Part shown: in pieces, positions 34,760 through 43,799 of the stretch
Layout of the letters: each line of letters opens with the position of its first letter
How positions within the stretch are numbered: the first letter of the stretch is position 1
Source: Arcicella gelida
Lineage (GTDB): Bacteria > Bacteroidota > Bacteroidia > Cytophagales > Spirosomataceae
Assembly (NCBI RefSeq): GCF_034931025.1
Contig: NZ_JAYGIL010000018.1
Location: forward strand, 31,143-95,142
DNA length: 64,000 nt
Direction: 5' to 3'
Translations under genes and position numbers: made by a program
Notes under the pieces: model-generated
What the model was told of the DNA's origin: nothing
The model's database searches: none
Seen by the model: only the letters and a program-made list of their open reading frames with translations

Positions 34760-35986
34760 TCAATTATCTGTTTTCTCTGTAAAATAAACCACCGCCAAAG
34801 CAATTAAAAAAGTAATGGAAAACGACAGCAAAGCATTGCCAATTCCACCAAAGACTGTTACTAAACTTCCTACAAAAAAGACAGCAGTAGCGGTAAAAAA
34901 TCTTCCGATATTAAAACAGAAACCTGTGGCTGTGGCTCTAATGGTCGTTGAGAAAAGTGCTGGAATGTAACTTGATAACGAACCTTGACTGATGCCAAAA
35001 AAAAGAGAAAGTAAGGCGGTTTCAAGATAAATGATAGGCGTGAAACTTGAATTAGTAGTAAACAATAACAAACAAGCTAAAAAGCAACCCGAAAAAGTAA
35101 GTATCAGCGTAATTCTTGAGCCTAATTTTTTGATTAGAAATCCCGAAAACATTCCGCCAACAATACCACCGATGCCTAAAAGCATCATCGTTAGTCCACG
35201 CTCTTTTTGTCCGTCTAATAAAGTATTGGTCAATAAACCTTGTACCCATGTTGGAAGCCAAGAAAAAATCGCCCAAAGACCAATTAAAACTGAACCAAAA
35301 ACCAATGACCCAATGAATAATTTTTTGCCATTTTCGGCAGAAAAAATACTTTCTTTTTCCTGTTTTTTACTGAGACCTTCACTTTGCCAAGTAGAAGATT
35401 CGGGCAAGAAAAGCATAATTACAAATCCCAACAAAATGGGAATAATACCAAGCCAAAAGGATTGACGCCAATTGCCAAAAAGTACGTTTAAACCACCCGT
35501 TAATACAATACCAATCGGGAAAGAAACGGCTAAAATCCCTAAAGCCACAGGACGAGTACTGGCGTTCCAAATTTCAGAAATATAAACGGTAGTGATGAGT
35601 AAAACACCACCCACACCAAAACCTGTGAAAAAGCGATAAATCAAAAGGCTTTCCCAATTGGCAACAAAAACGGTCATTAAAGTAAATACGCCATAGATTC
35701 CTGCTGAAAAAGCTAAGGTTTTAACTCGACCAATTTTGTCGCTGACAATGCCCAAGGTTAATCCGCCAAACATCCAACCAAAAATAAAAGAGGCATTTAA
35801 GTACGCACCGATTTGTCCTAATTTATCAACCGATGGCGTTTTTCCTAATAGTTCAGGAATAGCAACAGGTAAATTAACCGACATTAAAGTTGCCACTGTG
35901 CCACCCAAAAGATAGCAAAGCATACAAACCGCAAAAGCAATGTTAGTACGTGATTGTACTTGTGTATCAGGAATAGCAATTTCCAT
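34760..35986 (-). CDS. MFS transporter
   Basis: 408 residues with 12 membrane segments. The loop 2-3 motif GGLTLGIVSDKIGRVKTLAF and the equivalent second-half motif GGMFSGFLIKKLGSRITLIL are the MFS signature, and LLIYRFFTGFGVGGVLL is motif B-like, as in the aromatic-acid/sugar branch. Substrate unknown. It is the last gene of the AhpD / TonB receptor / FG-GAP / MFS operon, 37 bases after the FG-GAP gene. It could complete inner-membrane uptake of what the TonB receptor imports. Confidence 0.9.
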   Translation of the reverse strand: MEIAIPDTQVQSRTNIAFAVCMLCYLLGGTVATLMSVNLPVAIPELLGKTPSVDKLGQIGAYLNASFIFGWMFGGLTLGIVSDKIGRVKTLAFSAGIYGVFTLMTVFVANWESLLIYRFFTGFGVGGVLLITTVYISEIWNASTRPVALGILAVSFPIGIVLTGGLNVLFGNWRQSFWLGIIPILLGFVIMLFLPESSTWQSEGLSKKQEKESIFSAENGKKLFIGSLVFGSVLIGLWAIFSWLPTWVQGLLTNTLLDGQKERGLTMMLLGIGGIVGGMFSGFLIKKLGSRITLILTFSGCFLACLLLFTTNSSFTPIIYLETALLSLFFGISQGSLSSYIPALFSTTIRATATGFCFNIGRFFTATAVFFVGSLVTVFGGIGNALLSFSITFLIALAVVYFTEKTDN

Positions 35987-36023
35987 GGAAATAGTAATTA
36001 AAATTTATTAGCATTTTAGAAAA

Positions 36024-38258
36024 TCAAAGACTCATTGTTTTTGAGTCACAAATGGGAATGTCTGTGTATTGATTCGTGAAAGGTGTTTTCTTGAGATTTA
36101 CTTTTGTGATGACATTACTTCCTTCTTTTACTTTGATAAACTGATTGGGCTTTAGGTTTCTGAGTACTTGTTTTTTACCAGTTTTCGCCCAAGTGATTTC
36201 TATTTCATCTATCAAATTACTTTGCCCGATTCCGATTTCTCTTCTTAAAGCAGACGCTCCAAAACTTCCACCAGAATTTACGTCCCGATAAAGTACTCTT
36301 TTTACACCTTTTTCTCGGAACGTTATTTTTAGGCGAGTACCTATCGCCGAGCGATTGGTTTCAGTACCTTCTAATTGAATATTAATCCAACGGTTATCAT
36401 TTTGTCCTGGATTCAAGTACAGCGAATTGTTGTAAGAATCGCCGATGTACGCTCCGCCAACTTCGATAAAAATATCATTGTCACCGTCATTGTCAAGGTC
36501 GGTAATGGCTACTCCGTGTCCTTTTTGTAAATTTCCAACTCTGCCCGAAACAGTAACGTCGGCAAATTTTCCATTGCCCATATTTCTAAAAAGGCGATTC
36601 GGTACAAGCGATTTATAGTCGGGATTGCCCGTTCCTAAATACATATCCAAATAACCATCGTTATCAATATCGCCAAAGTTTGCACCCATCGCAAAAACAG
36701 ATTTGTTCAAGCCTGCTTCTTCGGACACATTTTTAAAAGTACCGTCATGATTATTATGATATAAGTACATTTTACTGGCTTTATTCGGAATACCTAAAGC
36801 TTCTGTTCCTGCTGAAAAAGCAATAGATTTGTCAAATTCATAACCACAAACAAAAATGTCTTGCCAGCCGTCGTTGTCATAGTCCCAGAACCAAGTCGGG
36901 AATGTACTTACTCGAACATCACCCAATCCAGCTCTTTCGGTAACATCTTCAAATTGAGGAATATTATTTTTCAATCCTGTATTTCTCAATAAAGTTCTTT
37001 TGCCTTGAAGACCCGAAATAACAATATCTTGAAGTCCGTCATTATCATAATCGGCAGCATTAACACCTTTTACGAAATCAATGATTTGGCAATTAGCACT
37101 TGAAGCCACTTCTATAAAAGTTCCATCTTTCTTACTTAAGAATAATTCACAAGGGTTATATTCATCAAATCCACTATTTTCATTTCCAATAAATAAATCT
37201 AACCATCCATCATTATTAAAATCTCTCCAAACACCCGCTTGCGTAGGATGTTCTGAAAAAAGCCCGCTTTCTACCGTAACATCCGTAAAAGTATTGTCGC
37301 CATTATTTCTGAGTAAAGAATTAGCCTGTTTCCCAAATTTGCCCATCCAAGCACCTCTTAGTACCAAAATATCTAGAAAACCATCGTTGTTATAATCTGC
37401 CTGAATCATATTCAATCCACCTTTGAAACGACCTAAATCCGAAATCACCGAACAATCCGTAAAACTACCTTTGGTATCATTTCTGAAATAGTGCATCGCA
37501 CCTTTTAGTCCCCAATCTGAAGTAATAATATCCAAATAGCCATCATTATTAAAGTCGTCCATAATTACGCCGCCTGCCATATTGCGTTTATTGAGGCCCA
37601 AATTCGGAGCAATGTCTGTAAAGGGTTTGATGGCGTATTCAGAATTATCTTTATCCAAATTCGGAATGAGCCATTGCGGAGGTACTTTTGACGGATATTC
37701 ACCGAGCGTCATGTAAGCAATGTTCAACAGCCATCTTGATTCATAATCTTTATTATCTTCTTTCAGTAATTGTTGATAAATCTCAATTGCCTTGCTTGAA
37801 CCTGTTTTATTCTGATGAACACCAGCGTCTTTGATAGGCATAATACAAGATTCTGAAGAATGATTACTGATACAATTTTGGCGTTCGCCCATGCGTAAAT
37901 AGGCAATGGCATAACCTTTTAGTACATCTGTAAAATGTCTATGTTCAGCCTTGGCAACTTGCAAGATTTTCTCAAATGCCAAAGTAGCTTCTTGTTCTTG
38001 CCCAAGCTTCAAAAATCCATTGGCTTTAAAGAAACTTGCCCGCATCCTCATGTTAGCATCAGGATGTTTGGTCGATAGTGAGTCAAAGAAAACAAACTCT
38101 GCCTCAGGACAAAAAGTGTTTTCTTTGACATAAAATTTATCATAAGTATCAGCTAAATACTTTACCATTTTGTCGTTGGAATTGGAACTCAATCCGCAAG
38201 CTTGGCAGAAATACAAAGCCAAGCACATACAAGTGTAAGTACAATATTTTAAGTTCAT
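36024..38258 (-). CDS. CRTAC1-type FG-GAP / ASPIC-UnbV lipoprotein
   Basis: 744 residues. The lipoprotein-like signal CTYTCMCLALYFCQACGLSS has the lipid cysteine at about residue 21. An N-terminal TPR-like part (residues ~30-190) is followed by at least seven FG-GAP calcium loops of the form DxNNDGxxD, for example DDFNNDGYLDI, ADYNNDGFLDI, RDFNNDGWLDL, ADYDNDGLQDI, WDYDNDGWQDI, GDIDNDGYLDM and TDLDNDGDNDI. These build a beta propeller. The C-terminus with SAIGTRLKITFR, REIGIGQSN and IDEIEITWAKTGKKQVL is an ASPIC/UnbV domain. Such proteins bind ligands at the cell surface next to TonB receptors. Exact ligand unknown. Confidence 0.88.
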   Translation of the reverse strand: MNLKYCTYTCMCLALYFCQACGLSSNSNDKMVKYLADTYDKFYVKENTFCPEAEFVFFDSLSTKHPDANMRMRASFFKANGFLKLGQEQEATLAFEKILQVAKAEHRHFTDVLKGYAIAYLRMGERQNCISNHSSESCIMPIKDAGVHQNKTGSSKAIEIYQQLLKEDNKDYESRWLLNIAYMTLGEYPSKVPPQWLIPNLDKDNSEYAIKPFTDIAPNLGLNKRNMAGGVIMDDFNNDGYLDIITSDWGLKGAMHYFRNDTKGSFTDCSVISDLGRFKGGLNMIQADYNNDGFLDILVLRGAWMGKFGKQANSLLRNNGDNTFTDVTVESGLFSEHPTQAGVWRDFNNDGWLDLFIGNENSGFDEYNPCELFLSKKDGTFIEVASSANCQIIDFVKGVNAADYDNDGLQDIVISGLQGKRTLLRNTGLKNNIPQFEDVTERAGLGDVRVSTFPTWFWDYDNDGWQDIFVCGYEFDKSIAFSAGTEALGIPNKASKMYLYHNNHDGTFKNVSEEAGLNKSVFAMGANFGDIDNDGYLDMYLGTGNPDYKSLVPNRLFRNMGNGKFADVTVSGRVGNLQKGHGVAITDLDNDGDNDIFIEVGGAYIGDSYNNSLYLNPGQNDNRWINIQLEGTETNRSAIGTRLKITFREKGVKRVLYRDVNSGGSFGASALRREIGIGQSNLIDEIEITWAKTGKKQVLRNLKPNQFIKVKEGSNVITKVNLKKTPFTNQYTDIPICDSKTMSL

Positions 38259-38372
38259 AGTTTTAGAGATTTAGATATGATTGATATATATATTGAAAAA
38301 AGGTGAAAAGTATCTCTTGAACCAAACTGCTGTTTTTCAGTATTTTAATTCAAAAAAAATACACTTATTAAC

Positions 38373-38412
38373 TTCCTATTAGGAGGCGAATTAATTCGCC
38401 TCCTAATAGGAA
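38373..38412. repeat. Perfect 40-bp intergenic palindrome (family A, copy 1)
   Basis: TTCCTATTAGGAGGCGAATT is followed directly by its exact complement. The central GGCGAATTAATTCGCC is shared with the palindrome at 46249-46294. It lies between the TonB receptor and FG-GAP genes of one operon and could form a long hairpin or cruciform. Confidence 0.85.
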
Positions 38413-38449
38413 ATGTCATTTAGAAAAAGCTATTCAAAACGCTTGAAAT

Positions 38450-41209
38450 CTATCTAAATAATTCATCAAACGTTAGTGAAACATAATACAAACCACCCAC
38501 CGCTGGCGAGCCATAAGCTTGTACGATGTACTGGTTAGCAAGGTTATTTGCTCCTAATTTCACCGTAGTTTTTAGGCTTGGCACACGGTAATTTACTTGT
38601 GCATCTATTAAACTATATGCAGGAATATTGCCCGGACGGTTTTCATTAAACGTTCCATACCAATCGAATGATTCTTGCCAATGCCACGCTACGCTAAAGC
38701 CTAAACGTTCTGTGATTTTTGAATTACTAAGAGTTAAATTGGTTTTCCAACGAGGAGTATTGAACGCTGGAATATTGTTTGGATTGGCATCCAAAATATT
38801 AAAATCAGACCAAGTACTGTTGAATCCTACTCTGAAATTTTCTGGTAAAAAGTAGGTCAAACCCAAAGAAACGCCTTGCGAGCTTACTTTGTCTGCCACA
38901 TTGGTATAAAGTTGGAAAGCCTGAGTTTTGCCTCCTAAAATATCTTGTGCCGCCGCAGAATTTATCGTTCCATCTGAATTTAAAACATTACTTGTCGGAC
39001 GAATTACGACTTGGTTAATCAAGAAATTGGTATAAGTACTTCTGTAATAATTCACATCGACCAATAATTTTTGAGCTAACAAACCTTTATAACCAATTTC
39101 AAAACTTTGGGTTTGTTCTGGTTTGATATAAGGCACATTTGATTTTACGAGTTTACTTTTATTGTTTTCAACAGCCGTCGGGAAAGCAACGCCTTTTTGT
39201 AAATCGCTCGAAAAACCGCTGGCAAAAGCTCCCACAGAAGCCGCCGTGAACGAATTTTCATAAGCATTCAAGCCTGCACTGTTTGCTGGAGCTCCGCCCA
39301 AAATAATGATTGGACCAACATTCAATTTGATAAATTGGTCTGGAACAGTAGGGTTTCTAAAACCAGTTTGGTACGATACTCTGAAATTATGATTTTCGGA
39401 AGGAGAAAAAACTGCCGAAGCTCTCGGCGTAAAACTTCCGTTAAAGTTTTCGTTTTTATCATAACGACCCGAAAGCGTTAGTTTTAGTTTTTCATCCAAA
39501 ATGGCTTTAGAAGCTTGGGCAAATACGCCAAATTCTTTCACACTTACTTTATTGACCTTATCGTCGAACAAAGTACCGTTGGTTTCCATGTCATATACTC
39601 GGTAGCTTCCGCCGACTAATAGATTGATTACTTTCAGGCTTGAACTTAAATCGTACTGAGCATCTAAGTGATACAATTTACTGTTACTCAATACGCCTGC
39701 TCCGCCCAATCCTGCGGTGGCGATGTATTTACTTTTTTGTTGTTCAAAATCACTCGAACCTGCGGTAAAGCGTCCTTGGTCGGCAAATGCTCTGGCTGCT
39801 GAATGGTCTTGTCCTGAAACACTTCCTACTTTTCCTGTGTAAGCTGCGGAATAACGTTCAAACCAAGTAGCATCTGCTTTGTCGGGTGTTACTACGTTTC
39901 CGTTTAAATCTCTCACCCAAGTACGGTTGATTAATTGCCCTAACGAACGAGTATTGTAAGAATGATTCGATTGTTCTGCGGTAGAGTATCCTCTGATAAA
40001 AAAGTTTGAGCCTCTTAACTCCAAACGATTTTGAATCAATTTAAAATCATTCAAAGCAAAACGGCTACTTCCTGTATAATTTGCCGTTCCTTGACTATAA
40101 TTTACTTGATAAATGGCTTCCAGACTTTCAGAAATTTTATAATGCAAAGCCGCATTCAATTTCGTAGAGTAAACACCATAATTGGCTAAATCTTTTTCCT
40201 CATAACCTGTACGAGAAACTCGCCCAATGCCTTGAATGGTTTGAGCTACTTCATCTCCATAAATATTCAAGGCATTTCTTCCAGGATTATTCGCTCCACG
40301 TTGTGCAACAGGGGTATTTGGGTCGATGTCGGTATAATTATTAGCATACCAATCAGTTCCTTTTAAATAAGAAACATTTAACTTGAAGGCAAAGCGATTA
40401 TTAAAGGCTTTGGCATAACGAAGCGAAAAATCAGTAAAAGGTTTTGCACCAGAAGCATTGTCAGAAACATGATTGATACCGACTTTTGTTTGGATTGATA
40501 ATCCTTGATAATTGAAAGGATTTTTGGTTGTTGTCATCAATAAACCATTAAACGCCACTGGACCATAAAGTGCCGAAGCTGCCCCCGGAATTAATTCTAC
40601 GCCTTCAACGTCTAAATCTGAAGAACCAAAAAGGTTTCCAACAGCAAAACCTAAGCCGGGCGATTGGTTATCTACGCCATCTATCAATTGTAAAAAACGG
40701 CTATTGCCTGTAGAGTTGAATCCACGAGTATTGATTTGCTTGTAAGTCAAACCACTCGTAACCATATCCAATGATTTTACGTTGACTAAAGCATCATAAA
40801 AGCTTACAGAAGGACTTTGTTGAATAGATTTCGCATCAATTTTTTCAATACTCACAGGTGATTTTAAAATGTTTTCTTCAATTCTTGAAGCAGAAATTAC
40901 TACTTGTTGCAATAATTCATCTCCAGATTTTAATGAAATTGTAAGTGCCGAATTATCTATTACTTCAACCGTTTGGCGTTCAAAACCAATCATGGTGAAG
41001 ATTAAGGTAAATGGAGGTTTTGCGGAGGTTTTTAAACTAAAGAAACCTTCAGCATTCGTAACTGTACCAATATTTTTTCCTTTAATTCTAACACTTGCAC
41101 CTGCCAAAGGCTTTTTGGTTTCGGCATCTGTGATACTTCCAGTGAAGTTTTGTGCAAAAACTGCTAGTGAGTGAAATAATATAATGCTTAGTGTAAAGAT
41201 TTTTTTCAT
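38450..41209 (-). CDS. TonB-dependent receptor with carboxypeptidase-like domain
   Basis: 919 residues with a signal peptide (ILFHSLAVFA before QNF). A CarboxypepD_reg-like domain at about 20-110 (GSITDAETKKPLAGASVRIK) is followed by a plug domain with QINTRGFNSTGNSRFLQLID and GAASALYGPVAFNG. A long barrel follows, ending in aromatic LYYVSLTFDELF. It lies in the outer membrane and imports a ligand using TonB energy. It has no SusD partner, so it is not a classical SusCD pair. Context (FG-GAP lipoprotein, MFS transporter, AhpD-like enzyme) suggests a specific small organic or metal-chelate substrate, which cannot be named. Confidence 0.92.
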   Translation of the reverse strand: MKKIFTLSIILFHSLAVFAQNFTGSITDAETKKPLAGASVRIKGKNIGTVTNAEGFFSLKTSAKPPFTLIFTMIGFERQTVEVIDNSALTISLKSGDELLQQVVISASRIEENILKSPVSIEKIDAKSIQQSPSVSFYDALVNVKSLDMVTSGLTYKQINTRGFNSTGNSRFLQLIDGVDNQSPGLGFAVGNLFGSSDLDVEGVELIPGAASALYGPVAFNGLLMTTTKNPFNYQGLSIQTKVGINHVSDNASGAKPFTDFSLRYAKAFNNRFAFKLNVSYLKGTDWYANNYTDIDPNTPVAQRGANNPGRNALNIYGDEVAQTIQGIGRVSRTGYEEKDLANYGVYSTKLNAALHYKISESLEAIYQVNYSQGTANYTGSSRFALNDFKLIQNRLELRGSNFFIRGYSTAEQSNHSYNTRSLGQLINRTWVRDLNGNVVTPDKADATWFERYSAAYTGKVGSVSGQDHSAARAFADQGRFTAGSSDFEQQKSKYIATAGLGGAGVLSNSKLYHLDAQYDLSSSLKVINLLVGGSYRVYDMETNGTLFDDKVNKVSVKEFGVFAQASKAILDEKLKLTLSGRYDKNENFNGSFTPRASAVFSPSENHNFRVSYQTGFRNPTVPDQFIKLNVGPIIILGGAPANSAGLNAYENSFTAASVGAFASGFSSDLQKGVAFPTAVENNKSKLVKSNVPYIKPEQTQSFEIGYKGLLAQKLLVDVNYYRSTYTNFLINQVVIRPTSNVLNSDGTINSAAAQDILGGKTQAFQLYTNVADKVSSQGVSLGLTYFLPENFRVGFNSTWSDFNILDANPNNIPAFNTPRWKTNLTLSNSKITERLGFSVAWHWQESFDWYGTFNENRPGNIPAYSLIDAQVNYRVPSLKTTVKLGANNLANQYIVQAYGSPAVGGLYYVSLTFDELFR

Positions 41210-41268
41210 ACATAATTAAGGTTGAATAATTGGATAAGTTTTATGGGAATTCAGGTTTTTAAAATGAG

Positions 41269-41841
41269 TTAAGCTTGTACCTCTTTTTTCAATTGTTCAT
41301 AAATCGCTGGTACTCTATTGTAGCCATTTGTCGTGATGCGTTGACCTAATTTTTCATAAAAAGCAGGTTCGGCTGGCGTTACACTTGCCAAGCCATCCAC
41401 ATATTTATTATAAAGGCAAAACAAAGCGGCAATCAAAACGGTATCATGAATTTCACGGTCGCTTGCACCAGCTACTTTAGCTCGCTCAATATCTTGAGAA
41501 GTAACATTTTTACCACTTTGCTGAACATGACTTGCAATTGCTAATAAAGCTTTCATTTTTTCTGATACTGGTGCAGATTCAAAATCCTTTTTCACCATTT
41601 CACAAGTTTCTGTTTCACCCAAAAGAATATTCGCAGCCGCTGTATGTGCAGTTGTACAAAACTTACATTGGTTTTGCGACGAAACCAAAGTGGCAATCAA
41701 TTCACGTTCGCCTTCTGTCAGGGTAGATTCTCCACGAAGTAAAATCTGTGTGAGTTCACGAATGGGTTGAGCAGTATCTTGACGATATTCAAGTAAACCA
41801 GTAATGCCTGGCAAATGACTTTCCAATGCAATATGAGGCAT
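41269..41841 (-). CDS. AhpD/carboxymuconolactone decarboxylase family peroxidase-related protein
   Basis: 190 residues from the ATG at 41841 (MPHIALESHLPGITGLLEYR); the 21 codons open upstream (to 41904) are unlike the family. The AhpD motif is LVSSQNQCKFCTTAHTAAA, with the CxxC pair and following histidine that make a redox-active thiol site. This suits removal of peroxides or reactive electrophiles. It is the first gene of the TonB/FG-GAP/MFS operon, 59 bases before the receptor gene. Two perfect TCCA-N6-TGGA operator-like sites lie about 95-140 bases upstream. Confidence 0.87.
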   Translation of the reverse strand: MPHIALESHLPGITGLLEYRQDTAQPIRELTQILLRGESTLTEGERELIATLVSSQNQCKFCTTAHTAAANILLGETETCEMVKKDFESAPVSEKMKALLAIASHVQQSGKNVTSQDIERAKVAGASDREIHDTVLIAALFCLYNKYVDGLASVTPAEPAFYEKLGQRITTNGYNRVPAIYEQLKKEVQA

Positions 41842-41933
41842 GATTATTAGGGGATTTTTTTTCAATGATGGACAGAAAAACTCTTTCGAATCATATAATT
41901 GCATCTATCTCAGAATTAATTGTATGAAATTAT

Positions 41934-41985
41934 TATTCCAAATTTATGGAATAATAATAAATAAATCCAAATATTTGGAATAATA
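41934..41985 (-). promoter_or_regulatory. Operator pair upstream of the AhpD/TonB/FG-GAP/MFS operon
   Basis: TTATTCCAAATTTATGGAAT (then AA) is centred at 41943.5, with 8-base arms TTATTCCA/TGGAATAA matching perfectly. A second site, AATCCAAATATTTGGAAT, is centred at 41972.5, 29 bases away. Both follow TCCA-N6-TGGA exactly. The rest of the spacer to 42180 shows no gene. Confidence 0.7.
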
Positions 41986-42184
41986 AATTAATCACGAAAA
42001 TGAAAAACTGTTGAAAATGTAGGAATATGAAGCGAAAAATTAATTAGCAGAAGTAAATGAGGTGAAATTTAGGCTTTATTGGAAGAATTGACGATTTTTG
42101 TTTTTCCAAAAAAGAGGAAAATAACGGAATTTCAAGAAGAGCGAAATCTGGAAAAGAGTTATAGACAAATGTTGAGATAAGCAG

Positions 42185-42220
42185 AAATAAAAAAGCCAGA
42201 ATAATGTAAATCATTCTGGC
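42185..42220 (-). terminator. Terminator after the coiled-coil gene
   Basis: GCCAGAATAAT and ATCATTCTGGC pair around a short loop, and the minus-strand side continues in TTTTTTATTT. It lies 23 bases beyond the stop of the minus-strand gene. Confidence 0.75.
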
Positions 42221-42243
42221 AAAATATGATGCTTTATTTTTCG

Positions 42244-42648
42244 CTAAAGTGTTTGTGGGTCGTTCAGAGAAGGACTATTCAAATTATCAATCGTTTGTCT
42301 TCTTAAACCTTGAACAAACTTTTCGGTATCTTCAAAAGACTCTTCCTGACCAGAAAGTTTCTTGACTAAATTCAACAAATAAGTTTGCGTTTGTAACATC
42401 ACAGAAAGCGTAATTTGGTTATCCGCAATTTGTCTTTGATTACGAATAATACTTACCTGATTGTTGACAATGATTTCTTGGTTTTTGATAATCGTTGATT
42501 GATTTTGAATCACCAAATCATGATTATCAGCATTACGCTTTTGGTTTTCAATCATAATATCATGGTTGCCCACGATGCGTTCTTGCATATCTTTTAAGAA
42601 ATTATGCTCGGCTATCAATTTTTGAAGTATTTCCTCTATATTTTGCAT
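42244..42648 (-). CDS. Coiled-coil protein with asparagine at every d position
   Basis: 134 residues, no signal peptide. Residues 25-80 are eight continuous heptads with Ile/Val/Met at the first position and Asn at the fourth, in the form IxxNQxx or IxxNHxx (IVGNHDI, IIKNQEI, IIRNQRQ). Asparagine at d in long runs is known from trimeric coiled coils of autotransporter adhesins, where it binds anions in the core. A trimer is therefore likely here, but that is inference. The C-terminal 40 residues are acidic and unstructured-looking. Function unknown. Confidence 0.75.
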   Translation of the reverse strand: MQNIEEILQKLIAEHNFLKDMQERIVGNHDIMIENQKRNADNHDLVIQNQSTIIKNQEIIVNNQVSIIRNQRQIADNQITLSVMLQTQTYLLNLVKKLSGQEESFEDTEKFVQGLRRQTIDNLNSPSLNDPQTL

Positions 42649-42692
42649 AATGATACTCTTGAATGAGAATTTTTATAATTGAAAATTGCGTT

Positions 42693-42700
42693 TACCTTTG
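42693..42700 (+). promoter_or_regulatory. -7 element before the TauE/SafE gene
   Basis: TACCTTTG fits TAnnTTTG, with TTTT at the expected upstream position (42670-42673) instead of TTTG. The start codon lies about 30 bases downstream. Confidence 0.45.
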
Positions 42701-42728
42701 TTTCCCGTAAAATTAAAGATTTTTATTG

Positions 42729-43727
42729 ATGCAAACCGACAAACTGAAAAAAATCAAATTGCCTTGGCTTTACTTGTCATTCTTGATAGTGGTATTGAGT
42801 GTTTGGACATATTACATGGTATCCACCGATAGTTTCTATATTTTTGCAAAACATGGATACGCAGTACTTACAATGATTTTCGGTTCGTTCATTGCGGGTT
42901 CTAGTCCTGAAGGAAGTGCAGCTATTGCTTATCCTGTTTTTACTTTACTCCTTAAAATCCCGCCAGCTATTGCCAGAAATTTTGCTTTCGCCATTCAAAG
43001 TATTGGTATGACTTCAGCAAGTTTACTGATTTTAAATTTAAAAATAAAAGTTGAGTGGAATTATATTAAATATGTAACGTTCGGAGGCATTTTCGGATTG
43101 ATTTTCGGTACATATTACATTGTTCCGCTTATTTCTCCGCCTTTGGCAAAACTCTTTTTTGTATCACTTTGGTTAAGTTTTGGTTTGGTTTTATGGTACG
43201 AAAACACCAAACCAAAGCGTGAAGTATTCGATAAAATTCAATCGTTTCAACGTTCGGACATGGCTAGATTACTATTTTTTGGGTTAATCGGTGGAATGAT
43301 TTCTTCTATTTTTGGAACAGGCATTAATATTTTCTCTTTCTGTTTAATGACGATTTATTATCGTATTGACGAAAAAGTAGCCGTGCCTTCATCAGTAATT
43401 ATCATGACACTTGAAACGATTTTAGGCTTCTTTCTTCATGCAGGTTTGATTAATGATTTTCAACCAGAAGCTTTTGAAATGTGGTTAGCCTGTATTCCAT
43501 TTGTCGCTATTTTTGCACCTTTGGGTTCTTTTGTTATCAATAAAGTACCTAGAAAAGCAGTTGCTACTTTTCTATACATCATTCTAATCGTTCAATTTAT
43601 TGGAGCAATGTGGGTTATTAAACCTAATTTGATGCAGTTAATAATGTGTTTAATAACACTCGTAGCAGGACTAAGTACTTTTGTCTATTTGGCTAATGTG
43701 AAGAATAGTAGAATGGTGGAGGAGTAG
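42729..43727 (+). CDS. TauE/SafE family membrane transporter
   Basis: 332 residues from the ATG at 42729, with a TTG directly before it also in frame. Eight or nine membrane segments are visible, with the paired motifs GSFIAGSSPEGSAAIAYPVF and GLIGGMISSIFGTGINIFSF in the two halves, typical of the TauE/SafE (DUF81) family that exports sulfite, sulfonates or other small organic anions. Substrate unknown. Its neighbours are unrelated. Confidence 0.88.
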   Translation: MQTDKLKKIKLPWLYLSFLIVVLSVWTYYMVSTDSFYIFAKHGYAVLTMIFGSFIAGSSPEGSAAIAYPVFTLLLKIPPAIARNFAFAIQSIGMTSASLLILNLKIKVEWNYIKYVTFGGIFGLIFGTYYIVPLISPPLAKLFFVSLWLSFGLVLWYENTKPKREVFDKIQSFQRSDMARLLFFGLIGGMISSIFGTGINIFSFCLMTIYYRIDEKVAVPSSVIIMTLETILGFFLHAGLINDFQPEAFEMWLACIPFVAIFAPLGSFVINKVPRKAVATFLYIILIVQFIGAMWVIKPNLMQLIMCLITLVAGLSTFVYLANVKNSRMVEE

Positions 43728-43748
43728 AAATTTGTCTTTTTATAAAAG

Positions 43749-43782
43749 TCACTAGAGCTGGACTTAAGTCCAGCCCTAGTGA
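43749..43782. repeat. Intergenic 34-bp palindrome
   Basis: TCACTAGAGCTGGACTT is followed by AAGTCCAGCCCTAGTGA; 16 of 17 arm positions pair. It lies between the stop codons of the converging TauE/SafE and helicase genes. With no T-tract on either strand it is probably a REP-like element, possibly also halting transcription. Confidence 0.75.
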
Positions 43783-43799
43783 AAAACACTCACTCAAAT

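Noticed and set aside
38450..41209. SusC-type starch receptor
   Set aside because: No SusD gene lies next to it, and its partners are an FG-GAP lipoprotein and an MFS carrier.
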